From an uncultured Bacilli bacterium (lineage in GTDB: Bacteria > Bacillota_I > Bacilli_A > RF39 > UBA660): 31,851 nt of DNA. A program made the position numbers and the translations under genes. The stretch is taken from the NCBI GenBank assembly GCA_948479395.1, contig CAOLUI010000009.1, positions 1 through 31,851 of the forward strand, given 5' to 3'. The notes beneath the pieces were generated by a model. That model was not told where the DNA came from. It saw only the letters and a list, made by a program, of their open reading frames with translations, and did not search any database. This document shows, piece by piece, positions 14,426-22,170 of the stretch. The first letter of the stretch is position 1, and the number at the start of each line of letters is the position of its first letter.

Positions 14426-15172
14426 TTAAATAAAATAATTTAAATATTGGAATTTTTCTCCAAAATAAAATACTAAAAATAAACTACTTACCAAAAAAGG
14501 ACCAAAAGGCAATTCACTATCTTTATTTAAAAACATCATTGCAACAGCATAAGGAAGAGCAATAAAAGTTGATAAAACTAAAGATATTATGGCAAATTTA
14601 TAGCCTAAAATCATCCCTGGGAGAAAGAAAAACTTAATATCTCCACCGCCCAAAGATTCTTTTTTAAAAACTATATTACCAATCTGGCGAATTAAAAGCA
14701 TTGTTATAAATGCTAGAATTCCTCCTACTAAACTAAATAAAGCTTCGTCTAAATCAAAATAAGTCCATTTTAAAATAAATACTAGAACAAATGCCACTAT
14801 TAACGGGGAATCTAATATTATCATATATTGAAAATCAGTTATAAATATCAAGACTACCAAAGAAGAAATTATTAACGATATAAAAAATTCATAAGAAATA
14901 TTAAATTTAAGATAACTAATTAAAAATAAAGTTCCTGTAAAAATTTCATATATTAAATATTTTAAGCTTATTTTTTGTTTACATTTATGACATCTTCCTC
15001 TTAAAACAAGATAAGACAAAATAGGAATTAATTCATAAAATTTTAAAGCATGTTTACAATTAGTACAATGACTTCTTGGTTTTATTAAAGATTCATTATT
15101 AGGTAGCCTAGTTCCTACAACATAGAAAAATGAGCCAAAAATAGCTCCTGTAATAAATATTAACAACGACAT
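14426..15172 (-). CDS. Prepilin peptidase / N-methyltransferase (PilD/ComC type)
   Basis: A polytopic membrane aspartyl protease that cleaves the leader of type IV prepilins and methylates the new N-terminus. The 248 residues show the N-terminal FGSFFYVVGTRLP motif, the zinc-binding pair CTNC (C36, C39) and CHKC (C61, C64) of the methyltransferase loop, and the two catalytic aspartates D113 (ITDFQYMIILD) and D178 (GGGDIKFF). About seven membrane segments follow the family pattern, and ELPFGPFL near the end is also conserved. It starts 12 nt after the pilC stop, so the two form one operon. No prepilin gene is in the window. Confidence 0.93.
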   Translation of the reverse strand: MSLLIFITGAIFGSFFYVVGTRLPNNESLIKPRSHCTNCKHALKFYELIPILSYLVLRGRCHKCKQKISLKYLIYEIFTGTLFLISYLKFNISYEFFISLIISSLVVLIFITDFQYMIILDSPLIVAFVLVFILKWTYFDLDEALFSLVGGILAFITMLLIRQIGNIVFKKESLGGGDIKFFFLPGMILGYKFAIISLVLSTFIALPYAVAMMFLNKDSELPFGPFLVSSLFLVFYFGEKFQYLNYFI

Positions 15173-15184
15173 TATTTTTTCCCC

Positions 15185-16756
15185 CTAAGCTTCAAGTTGA
15201 CTCATCAAACCAAACATTGGCACTATTACCGCCAAAATAATAATTCCAACCACTAAAGCGAGTGAAGATATTAATATAGGTTCAATAAAAGATTTTAAAT
15301 TATTAACAATACTTTTATGCATTTCCGCATAATAATCACTAACTTTTTTCATCATTTCGGCTAATTGCCCTGTTGATTCCCCTGTAACTAACATATAATA
15401 AGCAACATCAGGAATAGCCCAGTGATCTTTAAAAGAAGTTGATATTTTATCTCCTTTAACAATATTATTAACTGTTTCTTCCATAATCTCTCGATAAATC
15501 TCATTATTGGTAATTTTACTTAAAATATCCATACTATCGGTTATAAAAACATTATTAGATAGCAAAGAAGAAAAAGTCTTGGTAAAAATCGTCATTTCTT
15601 TATAAATTATTATTTTACTAATAACCGGAAAATGCATTAAAGCATATTGAATATTCCTTCTAAACGCTTTAATTTTTCTAAAACATAAAATAAATACTAC
15701 TATAAGAACTAATAATACTAAACCAATTGTCAGTATATTGGTTTTTAAAAAATTACTTAAATTAATAATAAAAATTGTTAAGCCATTTATTTGGGCATTA
15801 GACTCTTCATATATCTTCACAAACTGCGGAATTACATACATCAAAATAAAAGTTATTACTGCTGTTGCAAAGACCATTATAATAGTAGGATAAGTAATAG
15901 CACTAATCATTTGCTTACGAGTTTTTTCTACTTCTTCATAATAATTAGACATATCCGTTAAAGTTGCTTCTAGCTCTCCTGTTGCCTCCGCTGCTCTAAT
16001 CATATTAATAAGTAAAGCTGGAAACATTGTACCTTGTTTTTCTAACGCTTTAGAAAAAGCCTCCCCCATTGTTAATTCATAAATAATTGATTGAAACGCT
16101 TTTCGATAATGCTTTTTATTACGCATTTGATTATTTAATATTTTAATTGATTCTGTTAAAGAAATCCCACTTTTTATGTAAGTAGAAAGTTGAGTTAACC
16201 AAAATAATAAATCTTTATTCGACATCTTTACAGCAAATAAACTAGTATCACCATAAAAAAATTCAATATACTTATCATTTCTAATCTCATAAACTGTATA
16301 AGCTTCTTGTAATAAAAAAGTATTAACATCTATCTTAGAATAACCATTTATAGTTCCTGTTTCTATTTTGCCATTTTTATTTTTGGCACGATACCAATAA
16401 ACTTTTGGTGTTTTGCTTCTCTCACTTTTATCATTTTGTAATTCTTCTAATAATTTTAAACGCATCTTTTCTAATTTTGCATTTTGCCTTTTTCCACTCC
16501 ATGAATTATCATACTTTTCTTGCTTTATTCGTTGCTTTTCTTCTTTACTTATTTTTGTTTTAGTTGGCACTATTTTCTTATTCTTTGAAAATAATAGTTT
16601 CCATCCATCAATTAAAATAAACTTTATTCCTTTGAAAGCTAAAAGAAAAATATCTATAAAAATTAAATATATATATTTAAAAGCCATAAAAAAGCCTAAA
16701 CCAGGAAGCTTTAAAGCATTTACCTTTTCCTTATCATTAGAATCTTTTTTTTTCAC
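15185..16756 (-). CDS. Type IV pilus/type II secretion inner-membrane platform protein (PilC/ComGB/GspF)
   Basis: The membrane platform on which the assembly ATPase turns to extrude pilin. The family core covers about 118-523: an N-terminal YRAKNKNGKIETGTINGYS element, then two GspF domains, each a helical bundle with membrane segments (near 283-310, 330-360 and 490-518), with the repeated GE...AL signature (TMGEAFSKALE, TGELEATLTDMSNYYEE, TGESTGQLAEMMKKVSDYY). Unusual is a ~117-residue N-terminal extension: a hydrophobic segment (about 20-58), which probably enters the membrane, and a highly charged Lys/Glu-rich coiled-coil-like stretch (60-115). Most relatives are about 350-410 residues. 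The start is GTG 16756 behind AGAGGAAGAG; starting downstream would still leave most of the extension. Confidence 0.9.
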   Translation of the reverse strand: MKKKDSNDKEKVNALKLPGLGFFMAFKYIYLIFIDIFLLAFKGIKFILIDGWKLLFSKNKKIVPTKTKISKEEKQRIKQEKYDNSWSGKRQNAKLEKMRLKLLEELQNDKSERSKTPKVYWYRAKNKNGKIETGTINGYSKIDVNTFLLQEAYTVYEIRNDKYIEFFYGDTSLFAVKMSNKDLLFWLTQLSTYIKSGISLTESIKILNNQMRNKKHYRKAFQSIIYELTMGEAFSKALEKQGTMFPALLINMIRAAEATGELEATLTDMSNYYEEVEKTRKQMISAITYPTIIMVFATAVITFILMYVIPQFVKIYEESNAQINGLTIFIINLSNFLKTNILTIGLVLLVLIVVFILCFRKIKAFRRNIQYALMHFPVISKIIIYKEMTIFTKTFSSLLSNNVFITDSMDILSKITNNEIYREIMEETVNNIVKGDKISTSFKDHWAIPDVAYYMLVTGESTGQLAEMMKKVSDYYAEMHKSIVNNLKSFIEPILISSLALVVGIIILAVIVPMFGLMSQLEA

Positions 16757-16814
16757 ATTAACTCTTCCTCTCTACTCTCTATATAGATAAAATTATATCA
16801 TAAATACTCTTTAT

Positions 16815-16844
16815 TTGACTATACAAAAATGAAATAATTATATT
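16815..16844 (+). promoter_or_regulatory. SigA-type promoter of the YqfQ-like gene
   Basis: TTGACT (16815-16820) and TATATT (16839-16844) are 18 nt apart. An AAGGTGAT ribosome-binding site follows before ATG 16876. On the opposite strand, TATAAT at 16797-16792 probably serves pilC. Confidence 0.55.
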
Positions 16845-16875
16845 AAATTGCATAAAATATAGTAAGGTGATAATT

Positions 16876-17142
16876 ATGTTCAATACTGGCGGTTTAACTA
16901 AAGGATTAAGCTTTATTAAAATAATAAATGGTCTTTCTAAAACTCTTCAAGTAGCTAATCAAATTATTCCTCTTTATCAAAAAGCCAAACCAGCTATCAC
17001 AAATGCTCGTAATATGCTAGGAGTTTTAAAAGAAATAAATAAAACTACTCCCAATGATCAAAATAATAAAGTTAAAAGAATTAGTCCTGAAAAAGCTTCT
17101 CCCACAAAAAAAACAGGAACTTCTCCCACGTTTTTCTTATAA
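16876..17142 (+). CDS. YqfQ-like small protein
   Basis: An 88-residue protein. The start is ATG 16876; the in-frame GTG at 16867 is part of the AAGGTGAT ribosome-binding site. A Gly-rich N-terminus precedes an amphipathic helical stretch, GLSKTLQVANQIIPLYQKAKPAITN (about 19-45), resembling the conserved core of Bacillus YqfQ (VrrA-like; reported in connection with sporulation, exact role unclear). A polar Lys/Ser/Thr/Pro tail follows. Context supports the call: yqfQ lies close to trmK (yqfN), dnaG and sigA in Bacillus, and here it faces trmK with overlapping ends (17137-17142). Similarity is moderate and by eye, so the name is not certain. Confidence 0.6.
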   Translation: MFNTGGLTKGLSFIKIINGLSKTLQVANQIIPLYQKAKPAITNARNMLGVLKEINKTTPNDQNNKVKRISPEKASPTKKTGTSPTFFL

Positions 17143-17781
17143 ATATTTTTTTAGTAACTGTTTTTGATACCATAATTTAATTTTTTTGGGCCAATTTTTT
17201 AAACCTTTTATCTTTTCTAAAACTAAACTAAGTTCCTCAAACAAATAATTATAATAATCCTTATTTTCAAAATCATATTTTCCATATAATCTTTCTCTTT
17301 TATTTAATGATTTATATTCTCTTGTATAAAGACCTACTACATAATAGTGATTTTTTTCCCAAACCGTTTTTTCTTGTTGTAAATAAAAACCTTTTTTTCT
17401 CAAATTTAACCTTAAAAATTCTAAATTATTATTTGTTTGAATAATCAATTTTTTAATCGAAAAATCTTCTAAATTATCTATAATATGTAAAATAGTATGA
17501 CTTCCCATTCCAGCTATTACAACAGTATCTATATCTTTATCTGAAACCATTAAAAGTCCATCAGATAAATAAGTTTTTATTTCTTGTTCCAAGTTTTTTT
17601 TTAAAATATTTTCTTGAGCTATTTTTAAAGCATTATGATTTATATCAGTCGCAATAACTTTTTGGCAGCAATTTTCTTCTTTTAAATAAATAGCTAAATA
17701 AGCATGATCACAACCAATATCTGCCACTTTATCTTCCTTTTTTATAAATGAAGCTATTAATTTTAACCTTTTACTCTTCAT
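17137..17781 (-). CDS. trmK: tRNA (adenine(22)-N1)-methyltransferase TrmK
   Basis: A SAM-dependent methyltransferase that makes m1A22 in the D-loop of several tRNAs (YqfN of B. subtilis). The 214-residue protein has the Rossmann motif I DIGCDHAYL at 21-29, an acidic end of strand 2 in ATDIN, and the TrmK-specific IAGMGSHTILHII, with a coiled C-terminal region. Length is close to the usual ~230. Its ATG shares one base with the sigA stop (TAATG), so it is translationally coupled at the end of the dnaG-sigA operon, the same order as in many Bacillota. It converges on the YqfQ-like gene with a 6-nt overlap of ends. The usual neighbour yqfO (Nif3-like) is missing here. Confidence 0.94.
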   Translation of the reverse strand: MKSKRLKLIASFIKKEDKVADIGCDHAYLAIYLKEENCCQKVIATDINHNALKIAQENILKKNLEQEIKTYLSDGLLMVSDKDIDTVVIAGMGSHTILHIIDNLEDFSIKKLIIQTNNNLEFLRLNLRKKGFYLQQEKTVWEKNHYYVVGLYTREYKSLNKRERLYGKYDFENKDYYNYLFEELSLVLEKIKGLKNWPKKIKLWYQKQLLKKYL

Positions 17782-18875
17782 TAATCTGAAAGAAAATCCT
17801 TTAATTTTTTAGCTCTTGAAGGATGTCTTAACTTTCGTAGAGCTTTCGCTTCAATTTGCCTAATACGCTCTCTTGTGACATTAAATTTTTTCCCCACTTC
17901 TTCTAAAGTATGACTAGTTCCATCAATAAGTCCAAATCGCAGTTCTAAAACTTCTTGTTCCCTTTCTTGAAGGGTTTCCAAAACTGATTTAATTTCTTCT
18001 TTTAAGATTTCATTAGTTGCATATTCTTCTGGAGTCATGGTATTTACATCTTTTACAAAATCTCCTAAATGAGAATCATCTTCTTCCCCAATTGGTGTTT
18101 CTAATGAAACAGGATCTTGACTTATCTTAATTACTTCACGAACCTTTTCTACTGTAATGCCCATTTTTTTTGCAATTTCTTCCTCACTTGGCTCTCGATT
18201 TAACTCTAGAGTCAATTGTCTTTGAATACGGGCCATTTTATTAATTGTTTCTACCATATGCACAGGGACTCTTATCGTACGAGCTTGATCTGCTAAAGCT
18301 CTTGTTATTGCTTGTCTAATCCACCAAGTAGCATAAGTCGAAAACTTAAAACCTTTATCATAATCAAATTTATCAACGGCTTTCATTAATCCAATATTTC
18401 CCTCTTGAATCAAATCCAAAAATAATAAACCACGTCCCACATATCTTTTTGCTATACTAACTACCAAACGTAAATTAGATTCCGCTAAAATATTTTTGGC
18501 CAATTCATCCCCTACTGCCGCCTTTTTTGATAACTCTAATTCTTCTTCGGCTGATAAAAGACTAATTTTTCCAATCTCTTTTAAATACATTCTAACAGGG
18601 TCATTTATATTAACATCTTTTGTAATCTCATCATCATTTAATATTAATGGTTCGTCCTTTGTTAAATTTTTGGAACTATCTCCATCACTTTCCTCATCAG
18701 CTACAATCTCAATATCATTTTCCATAAAAAGATTATATAAATCATCTAGAGAATCATTATCAACATCTAAACCCTTTAAACTTTCTGCTAATTGTTCAAA
18801 AGTAATCATTCCCTTTTCTTTACCTAATTTTAATAACTCTTCTTTTCTCTCTTCAAACGTTTTAATAACTTTCAA
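17781..18875 (-). CDS. sigA: RNA polymerase primary sigma factor SigA (RpoD)
   Basis: The housekeeping sigma factor. The 364-residue protein has region 1.1 (about 1-80), region 1.2 (NDPVRMYLKEIGKISLLS, from 91), region 2 with NLRLVVSIAKRY and the -10 reading helix ATWWIRQAITRALADQ (182-197), region 3, and region 4 with the helix-turn-helix TLEEVGKKFNVTRERIRQIEAKALRKLR that reads the -35 box. All positions expected for recognition of TTGACA/TATAAT are kept, which agrees with the promoters seen in the window. It overlaps the dnaG end by 14 nt, so it is translationally coupled to the primase, and in turn couples to trmK. Confidence 0.98.
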   Translation of the reverse strand: MKVIKTFEERKEELLKLGKEKGMITFEQLAESLKGLDVDNDSLDDLYNLFMENDIEIVADEESDGDSSKNLTKDEPLILNDDEITKDVNINDPVRMYLKEIGKISLLSAEEELELSKKAAVGDELAKNILAESNLRLVVSIAKRYVGRGLLFLDLIQEGNIGLMKAVDKFDYDKGFKFSTYATWWIRQAITRALADQARTIRVPVHMVETINKMARIQRQLTLELNREPSEEEIAKKMGITVEKVREVIKISQDPVSLETPIGEEDDSHLGDFVKDVNTMTPEEYATNEILKEEIKSVLETLQEREQEVLELRFGLIDGTSHTLEEVGKKFNVTRERIRQIEAKALRKLRHPSRAKKLKDFLSD

Positions 18876-20607
18876 CTTTCACACTTCCTTTTTTAATTTC
18901 TACTAACTTCTTCGCTAATTCCATTTTTTTATTCGGATCAAATTCATTTTTCAATTCCTTCTTTAAACATTTTATTTCTTCCTGTTCCATTTTTTTCTTC
19001 AATTTTTCTAATAATTCAATCATTGCTTCATCACTTAATTCTTGAATCCTAACACTTTCTATTATATCCATAATTTCTTTTTTTAAATTTATTGTGGCAA
19101 TATAAGTGATAAAATCTGCTAAATTAATCGTTTTATAAAGATTATAATAATAAAGTATTTCACTAGCTATCATTCTTTCTTTTTTTGTTGGGAAAAAGCC
19201 TAACCTTGTTTGATATAACTTAATATATTCAGCATCATTCATCATAAAATATAAAATTTCATTAGCTAATTTTTCATAAGTCGTTTTCTTTTTTTTCTCT
19301 TCTTCATTTTTTTCTGTTTTTACTTTAATTTTGCTATCTATTTTTAACTGTTCCTTTAAAACAGCATAAGAAATATTATAATCATTACTTAATTTTTGTA
19401 AAGTTACTTCTTTTAATATTTCATCTGGATTACTTTTTAAATTTTCAATTACCGTTTTAATATATTCGGCTAAATCTACCGCTGAATTTAAATTTTTGTT
19501 TTTCTTTAAATAATTTAATTTAAAATCCATAAATGATCCTGCATGCATAATATTTTCTATAATAGCTTCGGCATTATATTTCAAAATGTACTCATCAGGA
19601 TCTTTGGCCCCGTTTAATCTAACAATTTGAATTTCAAAAGCCTCTTTTTCTAAAATATTTCCTAATCTATAAGTGGCGTCTTCTCCAGCCTCGTCATTAT
19701 CTAGCATTAATACAATCTTAGCTCGCAATTTTTTTAAAGCTTTTATCTGTTCTTTAGTTAAACTAGTTCCCATTAAAGCCACTACATTTTTAATACCATT
19801 AGCATACATTCTAATAGCATCCATATTTCCTTCTACTAAAATTACTTCTTTTTTTAATCTAATAGTATCTTTAGCCCGATGATAATTATATAAAATATTT
19901 CCTTTCTTAAAAATAGCAGTTTCTTTTGTATTCAAATATTTTGGTTTTATATCACTTAAATAACAGCGCGCTGTAAAACCTATTACATTACCATCTAAAT
20001 CATGAAGAGGAAAAACAATTCGATCTTTTAAAACATCATGCAACTTTAAATCATTATTATTTAATAAACCTAAATCTACTAACAATTTCTCAGAATAATC
20101 CTTTTTTAACAATAACTTAGTTAAAATATTATCATCTAATGCAAGTCCAATATCAAAATCCTTTCGCACATCTTCTTCTAATTTTCGTTCATTTAAATAT
20201 TGAATTGCTTTATTACCAGCTTCAGTATTTAAATTATTTTGATAAATTTTCAATACTAAAGCCATTAAATCATATTCTTTTTGATTTTTTACTTCCTTTT
20301 GCGGTAAAAAATCAGCTTTAATACTTATTCCAGCTTTTTCCGCTACCAAACTAACTGCTTCTCCAAAGCTCACATTTAAATAATTCTCTATAAATGTGAA
20401 CACATTTCCCGCCGCACCACAAGAGAAACATTTATACATTTGCTTTTCAGAAGAAACACTCATACTAGGAGAATGATCTTCATGAAAAGGACAAACACCA
20501 AAATAATTTTTACCTCTTTGATTTAGCGGTATATATGTAGAAATTATATCTACGATTGAAACAGAACTACGAATATTATTTATTTCTTCTGGTGATATAA
20601 AAGCCAT
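18862..20607 (-). CDS. dnaG: DNA primase DnaG
   Basis: Synthesises the RNA primers for DNA replication in complex with the replicative helicase. The 581-residue protein has a CHC2 zinc finger (C39, H42, C60, C63), then the TOPRIM core with E259 (VEGNMDAI) and D303/D305 (LDNDEAGED) as metal ligands. The C-terminal helicase-binding part (about 430-581) is helical, charged and poorly conserved, as usual. A strong AGGAGG precedes ATG 20607. It is the first gene of the classical macromolecular-synthesis operon, here dnaG-sigA-trmK without rpsU. The operon is isolated from the upstream sortase gene by a good terminator. Confidence 0.97.
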   Translation of the reverse strand: MAFISPEEINNIRSSVSIVDIISTYIPLNQRGKNYFGVCPFHEDHSPSMSVSSEKQMYKCFSCGAAGNVFTFIENYLNVSFGEAVSLVAEKAGISIKADFLPQKEVKNQKEYDLMALVLKIYQNNLNTEAGNKAIQYLNERKLEEDVRKDFDIGLALDDNILTKLLLKKDYSEKLLVDLGLLNNNDLKLHDVLKDRIVFPLHDLDGNVIGFTARCYLSDIKPKYLNTKETAIFKKGNILYNYHRAKDTIRLKKEVILVEGNMDAIRMYANGIKNVVALMGTSLTKEQIKALKKLRAKIVLMLDNDEAGEDATYRLGNILEKEAFEIQIVRLNGAKDPDEYILKYNAEAIIENIMHAGSFMDFKLNYLKKNKNLNSAVDLAEYIKTVIENLKSNPDEILKEVTLQKLSNDYNISYAVLKEQLKIDSKIKVKTEKNEEEKKKKTTYEKLANEILYFMMNDAEYIKLYQTRLGFFPTKKERMIASEILYYYNLYKTINLADFITYIATINLKKEIMDIIESVRIQELSDEAMIELLEKLKKKMEQEEIKCLKKELKNEFDPNKKMELAKKLVEIKKGSVKVESY

Positions 20608-20668
20608 AGAAATAGCCTCCTAATCTTATATATTACACCGACTAGACAAATTTCCTTTTTTTTAAGCC

Positions 20669-20700
20669 AAAAAAATACAAATTTCTTAAAAAATTTGTAT
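20669..20700 (-). terminator. Intrinsic terminator of the rnfC-like/sortase operon
   Basis: On the - strand ATACAAATTT (20700-20691) pairs perfectly with AAATTTGTAT (20684-20675), a 10-bp stem with a 6-nt loop, followed by a run of T. The first base of the hairpin is part of the sortase stop codon (20700-20702). It closes the operon and shields dnaG from read-through. Confidence 0.85.
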
Positions 20701-21197
20701 TAATTTAACTTTTTTTCTAATTTCCCTTGATAAACAGCCGAAATTATTAAATGTAAATCAGTTGTATTCTTTTTACAAGTAACCAAAGAAAGCGTTTTCG
20801 TATTATATCTATTTATTTTAACATTACCATCTTTCTTATCTTCATATATATTTATAATTCGAAATAAAAAAGTTTTTTTCTTGCTAATTATTTTAATTTC
20901 ATCATTTATTTTTAATTTATCTAAATTTTTAAAATAACTAATATCCGCATTTCCTGAATGAGAAGCAATAATTATATTAGAAAATTCACTTTTTAAATCA
21001 GTTGAGATAGGATGCAAATAAAGACCATATTTTAATTCGTTATATAAAGAATTTTTGGCATATATCTTTTCTTTCAAATTAATACTTGAAATAATTAAAG
21101 TTCCATAAACATCTTCATTACTTTTTAAAACATTAAAATTAGCTAACCATATTAATAAGATAAATCCTATTACCAGATTATTACTTTTTATAAACAT
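20700..21197 (-). CDS. Sortase-family transpeptidase
   Basis: A membrane-anchored cysteine transpeptidase that attaches surface proteins to the cell envelope. The 165-residue protein has one N-terminal membrane segment (about 7-22) and an extracellular beta-barrel: catalytic H80 in IIASHSGNADISYFKNLDKL and catalytic C141 in TLSLVTCKK. In the family the third catalytic residue is an Arg a few residues after the Cys strand. Here the aligned position is H149 (DLHLIISA) and I see no Arg after C141, which would be atypical. The size suggests a class D-like or reduced sortase. Its start overlaps the end of the surface-protein gene by 17 nt, so that protein is very likely its dedicated substrate. 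Confidence 0.85.
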   Translation of the reverse strand: MFIKSNNLVIGFILLIWLANFNVLKSNEDVYGTLIISSINLKEKIYAKNSLYNELKYGLYLHPISTDLKSEFSNIIIASHSGNADISYFKNLDKLKINDEIKIISKKKTFLFRIINIYEDKKDGNVKINRYNTKTLSLVTCKKNTTDLHLIISAVYQGKLEKKLN

Positions 21198-22086
21198 AAT
21201 AAAGATTTCCTATTAAAAATAAAATCAACAACAAAGTGGAATTATTTTTAAAAGTATCAGGCATTTCGACTTCTAAATTTTCAATAATTTCATACTCTTT
21301 ATTATTTGTTGTTAAATCTTGTTCTTCTGGTATCTTATCATCTTCCTTCAAATATTTTCTTTCTACTAGTAAAACACTATCATCTTCCCATTTGCCCTTA
21401 AGACCTAAAACATCAGCACTATCTGTCCCTTGCCAATAATCTGCTGGCAAAATTTTATTTTTCGCCTTTAAACTAATTTCATATAAATCTTTCTCTTCTT
21501 TAAACTCAACTAAATAGCCTTTATCTATTTTCTTTAAATTTATCTCATCACTAATTAAATCAAAATCTTCAATAATTCTTGGATCTGTAAGTTCTAAATA
21601 ATTACTATTTATGACATATTTTCTTGATTTAAATTCCTCCTCAGCTATCGTCTTTTTTATTTTTGCTATTTCATTCCCTGCATAATCACTTTTCTTCTTA
21701 TCTTTATCTACTATTTCCACTGTAAAATCATCTAAAAGTTCATAAATTAAAAATTGCGTAGCAAAATAATAAGCATCATCCAAGTGATTTTTATATCCAT
21801 AACCATAATACATAACCTTTGTTATTTTTTTATAAATATCTAAATCCAATAAAAGATCTGCTTTAACATAATTTTTTCTTTCAAACATGGATACCGTAGG
21901 ACGAACATTATAATAAAATTTGCCGTCTTTCGATATTTTATACATTTTAGAAGTAATAGATCCTAAATTCTTTTTAGATAATTTAAAATAATAATTTGGA
22001 TTTTGTTCTAAACTTAAAATATCTGCTCTTACCTTTTTCACACTCATTAAACTCAATAAAACTAAGATTAATATTATTTTTTTCAC
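21181..22086 (-). CDS. Secreted sortase-anchored surface protein with thioester-like (TQxA-type) domain
   Basis: A 301-residue exported protein. The start is GTG 22086, 8 nt after AGAGGAG; longer frames lack a ribosome-binding site. Residues 1-21 form a signal peptide (basic start, LILVLLSLM core, cleavage after VRA). Residues 75-115 contain YGYGYKN...DAYYFATQFLIYEL, the pattern of thioester (TIE/TQxA) domains with the Gln at about 111. The domain's partner Cys is missing: the protein has no Cys at all, so no internal thioester can form. A charged middle part follows. The end is a sorting signal: MPDTF (275-279), a hydrophobic stretch TLLLILFLIG, and a YKK tail, where LPXTG would be usual. 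It lies in one operon with the RnfC/RnfD-like genes upstream and the sortase downstream. Confidence 0.75.
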   Translation of the reverse strand: MKKIILILVLLSLMSVKKVRADILSLEQNPNYYFKLSKKNLGSITSKMYKISKDGKFYYNVRPTVSMFERKNYVKADLLLDLDIYKKITKVMYYGYGYKNHLDDAYYFATQFLIYELLDDFTVEIVDKDKKKSDYAGNEIAKIKKTIAEEEFKSRKYVINSNYLELTDPRIIEDFDLISDEINLKKIDKGYLVEFKEEKDLYEISLKAKNKILPADYWQGTDSADVLGLKGKWEDDSVLLVERKYLKEDDKIPEEQDLTTNNKEYEIIENLEVEMPDTFKNNSTLLLILFLIGNLYYVYKK

Positions 22087-22170
22087 TATTTCATCTCCTC
22101 TTCTTTTAGAAAGGTGGCGAAATAACAATAACACAATCTTTTACGCCAAACAAAAAACAAAATCAACAAA

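Noticed and set aside
16867..16875. GTG start of the YqfQ-like gene three codons upstream (and likewise 7027 and 12271)
   Set aside because: In each case the GTG is part of the GGTGA ribosome-binding site of the following ATG.
18496..18906. Long open frame on the + strand opposite sigA (136 codons)
   Set aside because: It mirrors the codon structure of sigA, has no ribosome-binding site and gives a low-complexity Ser/Phe-rich text. The same applies to the antisense frames at 348-572, 16413-16790, 19673-19882, 20139-20321, 21236-21439 and 24872-25126.
22087..22134. Upstream extension of the surface protein by 16 codons
   Set aside because: The extension is charged and would bury the signal peptide, while GTG 22086 has a good ribosome-binding site.
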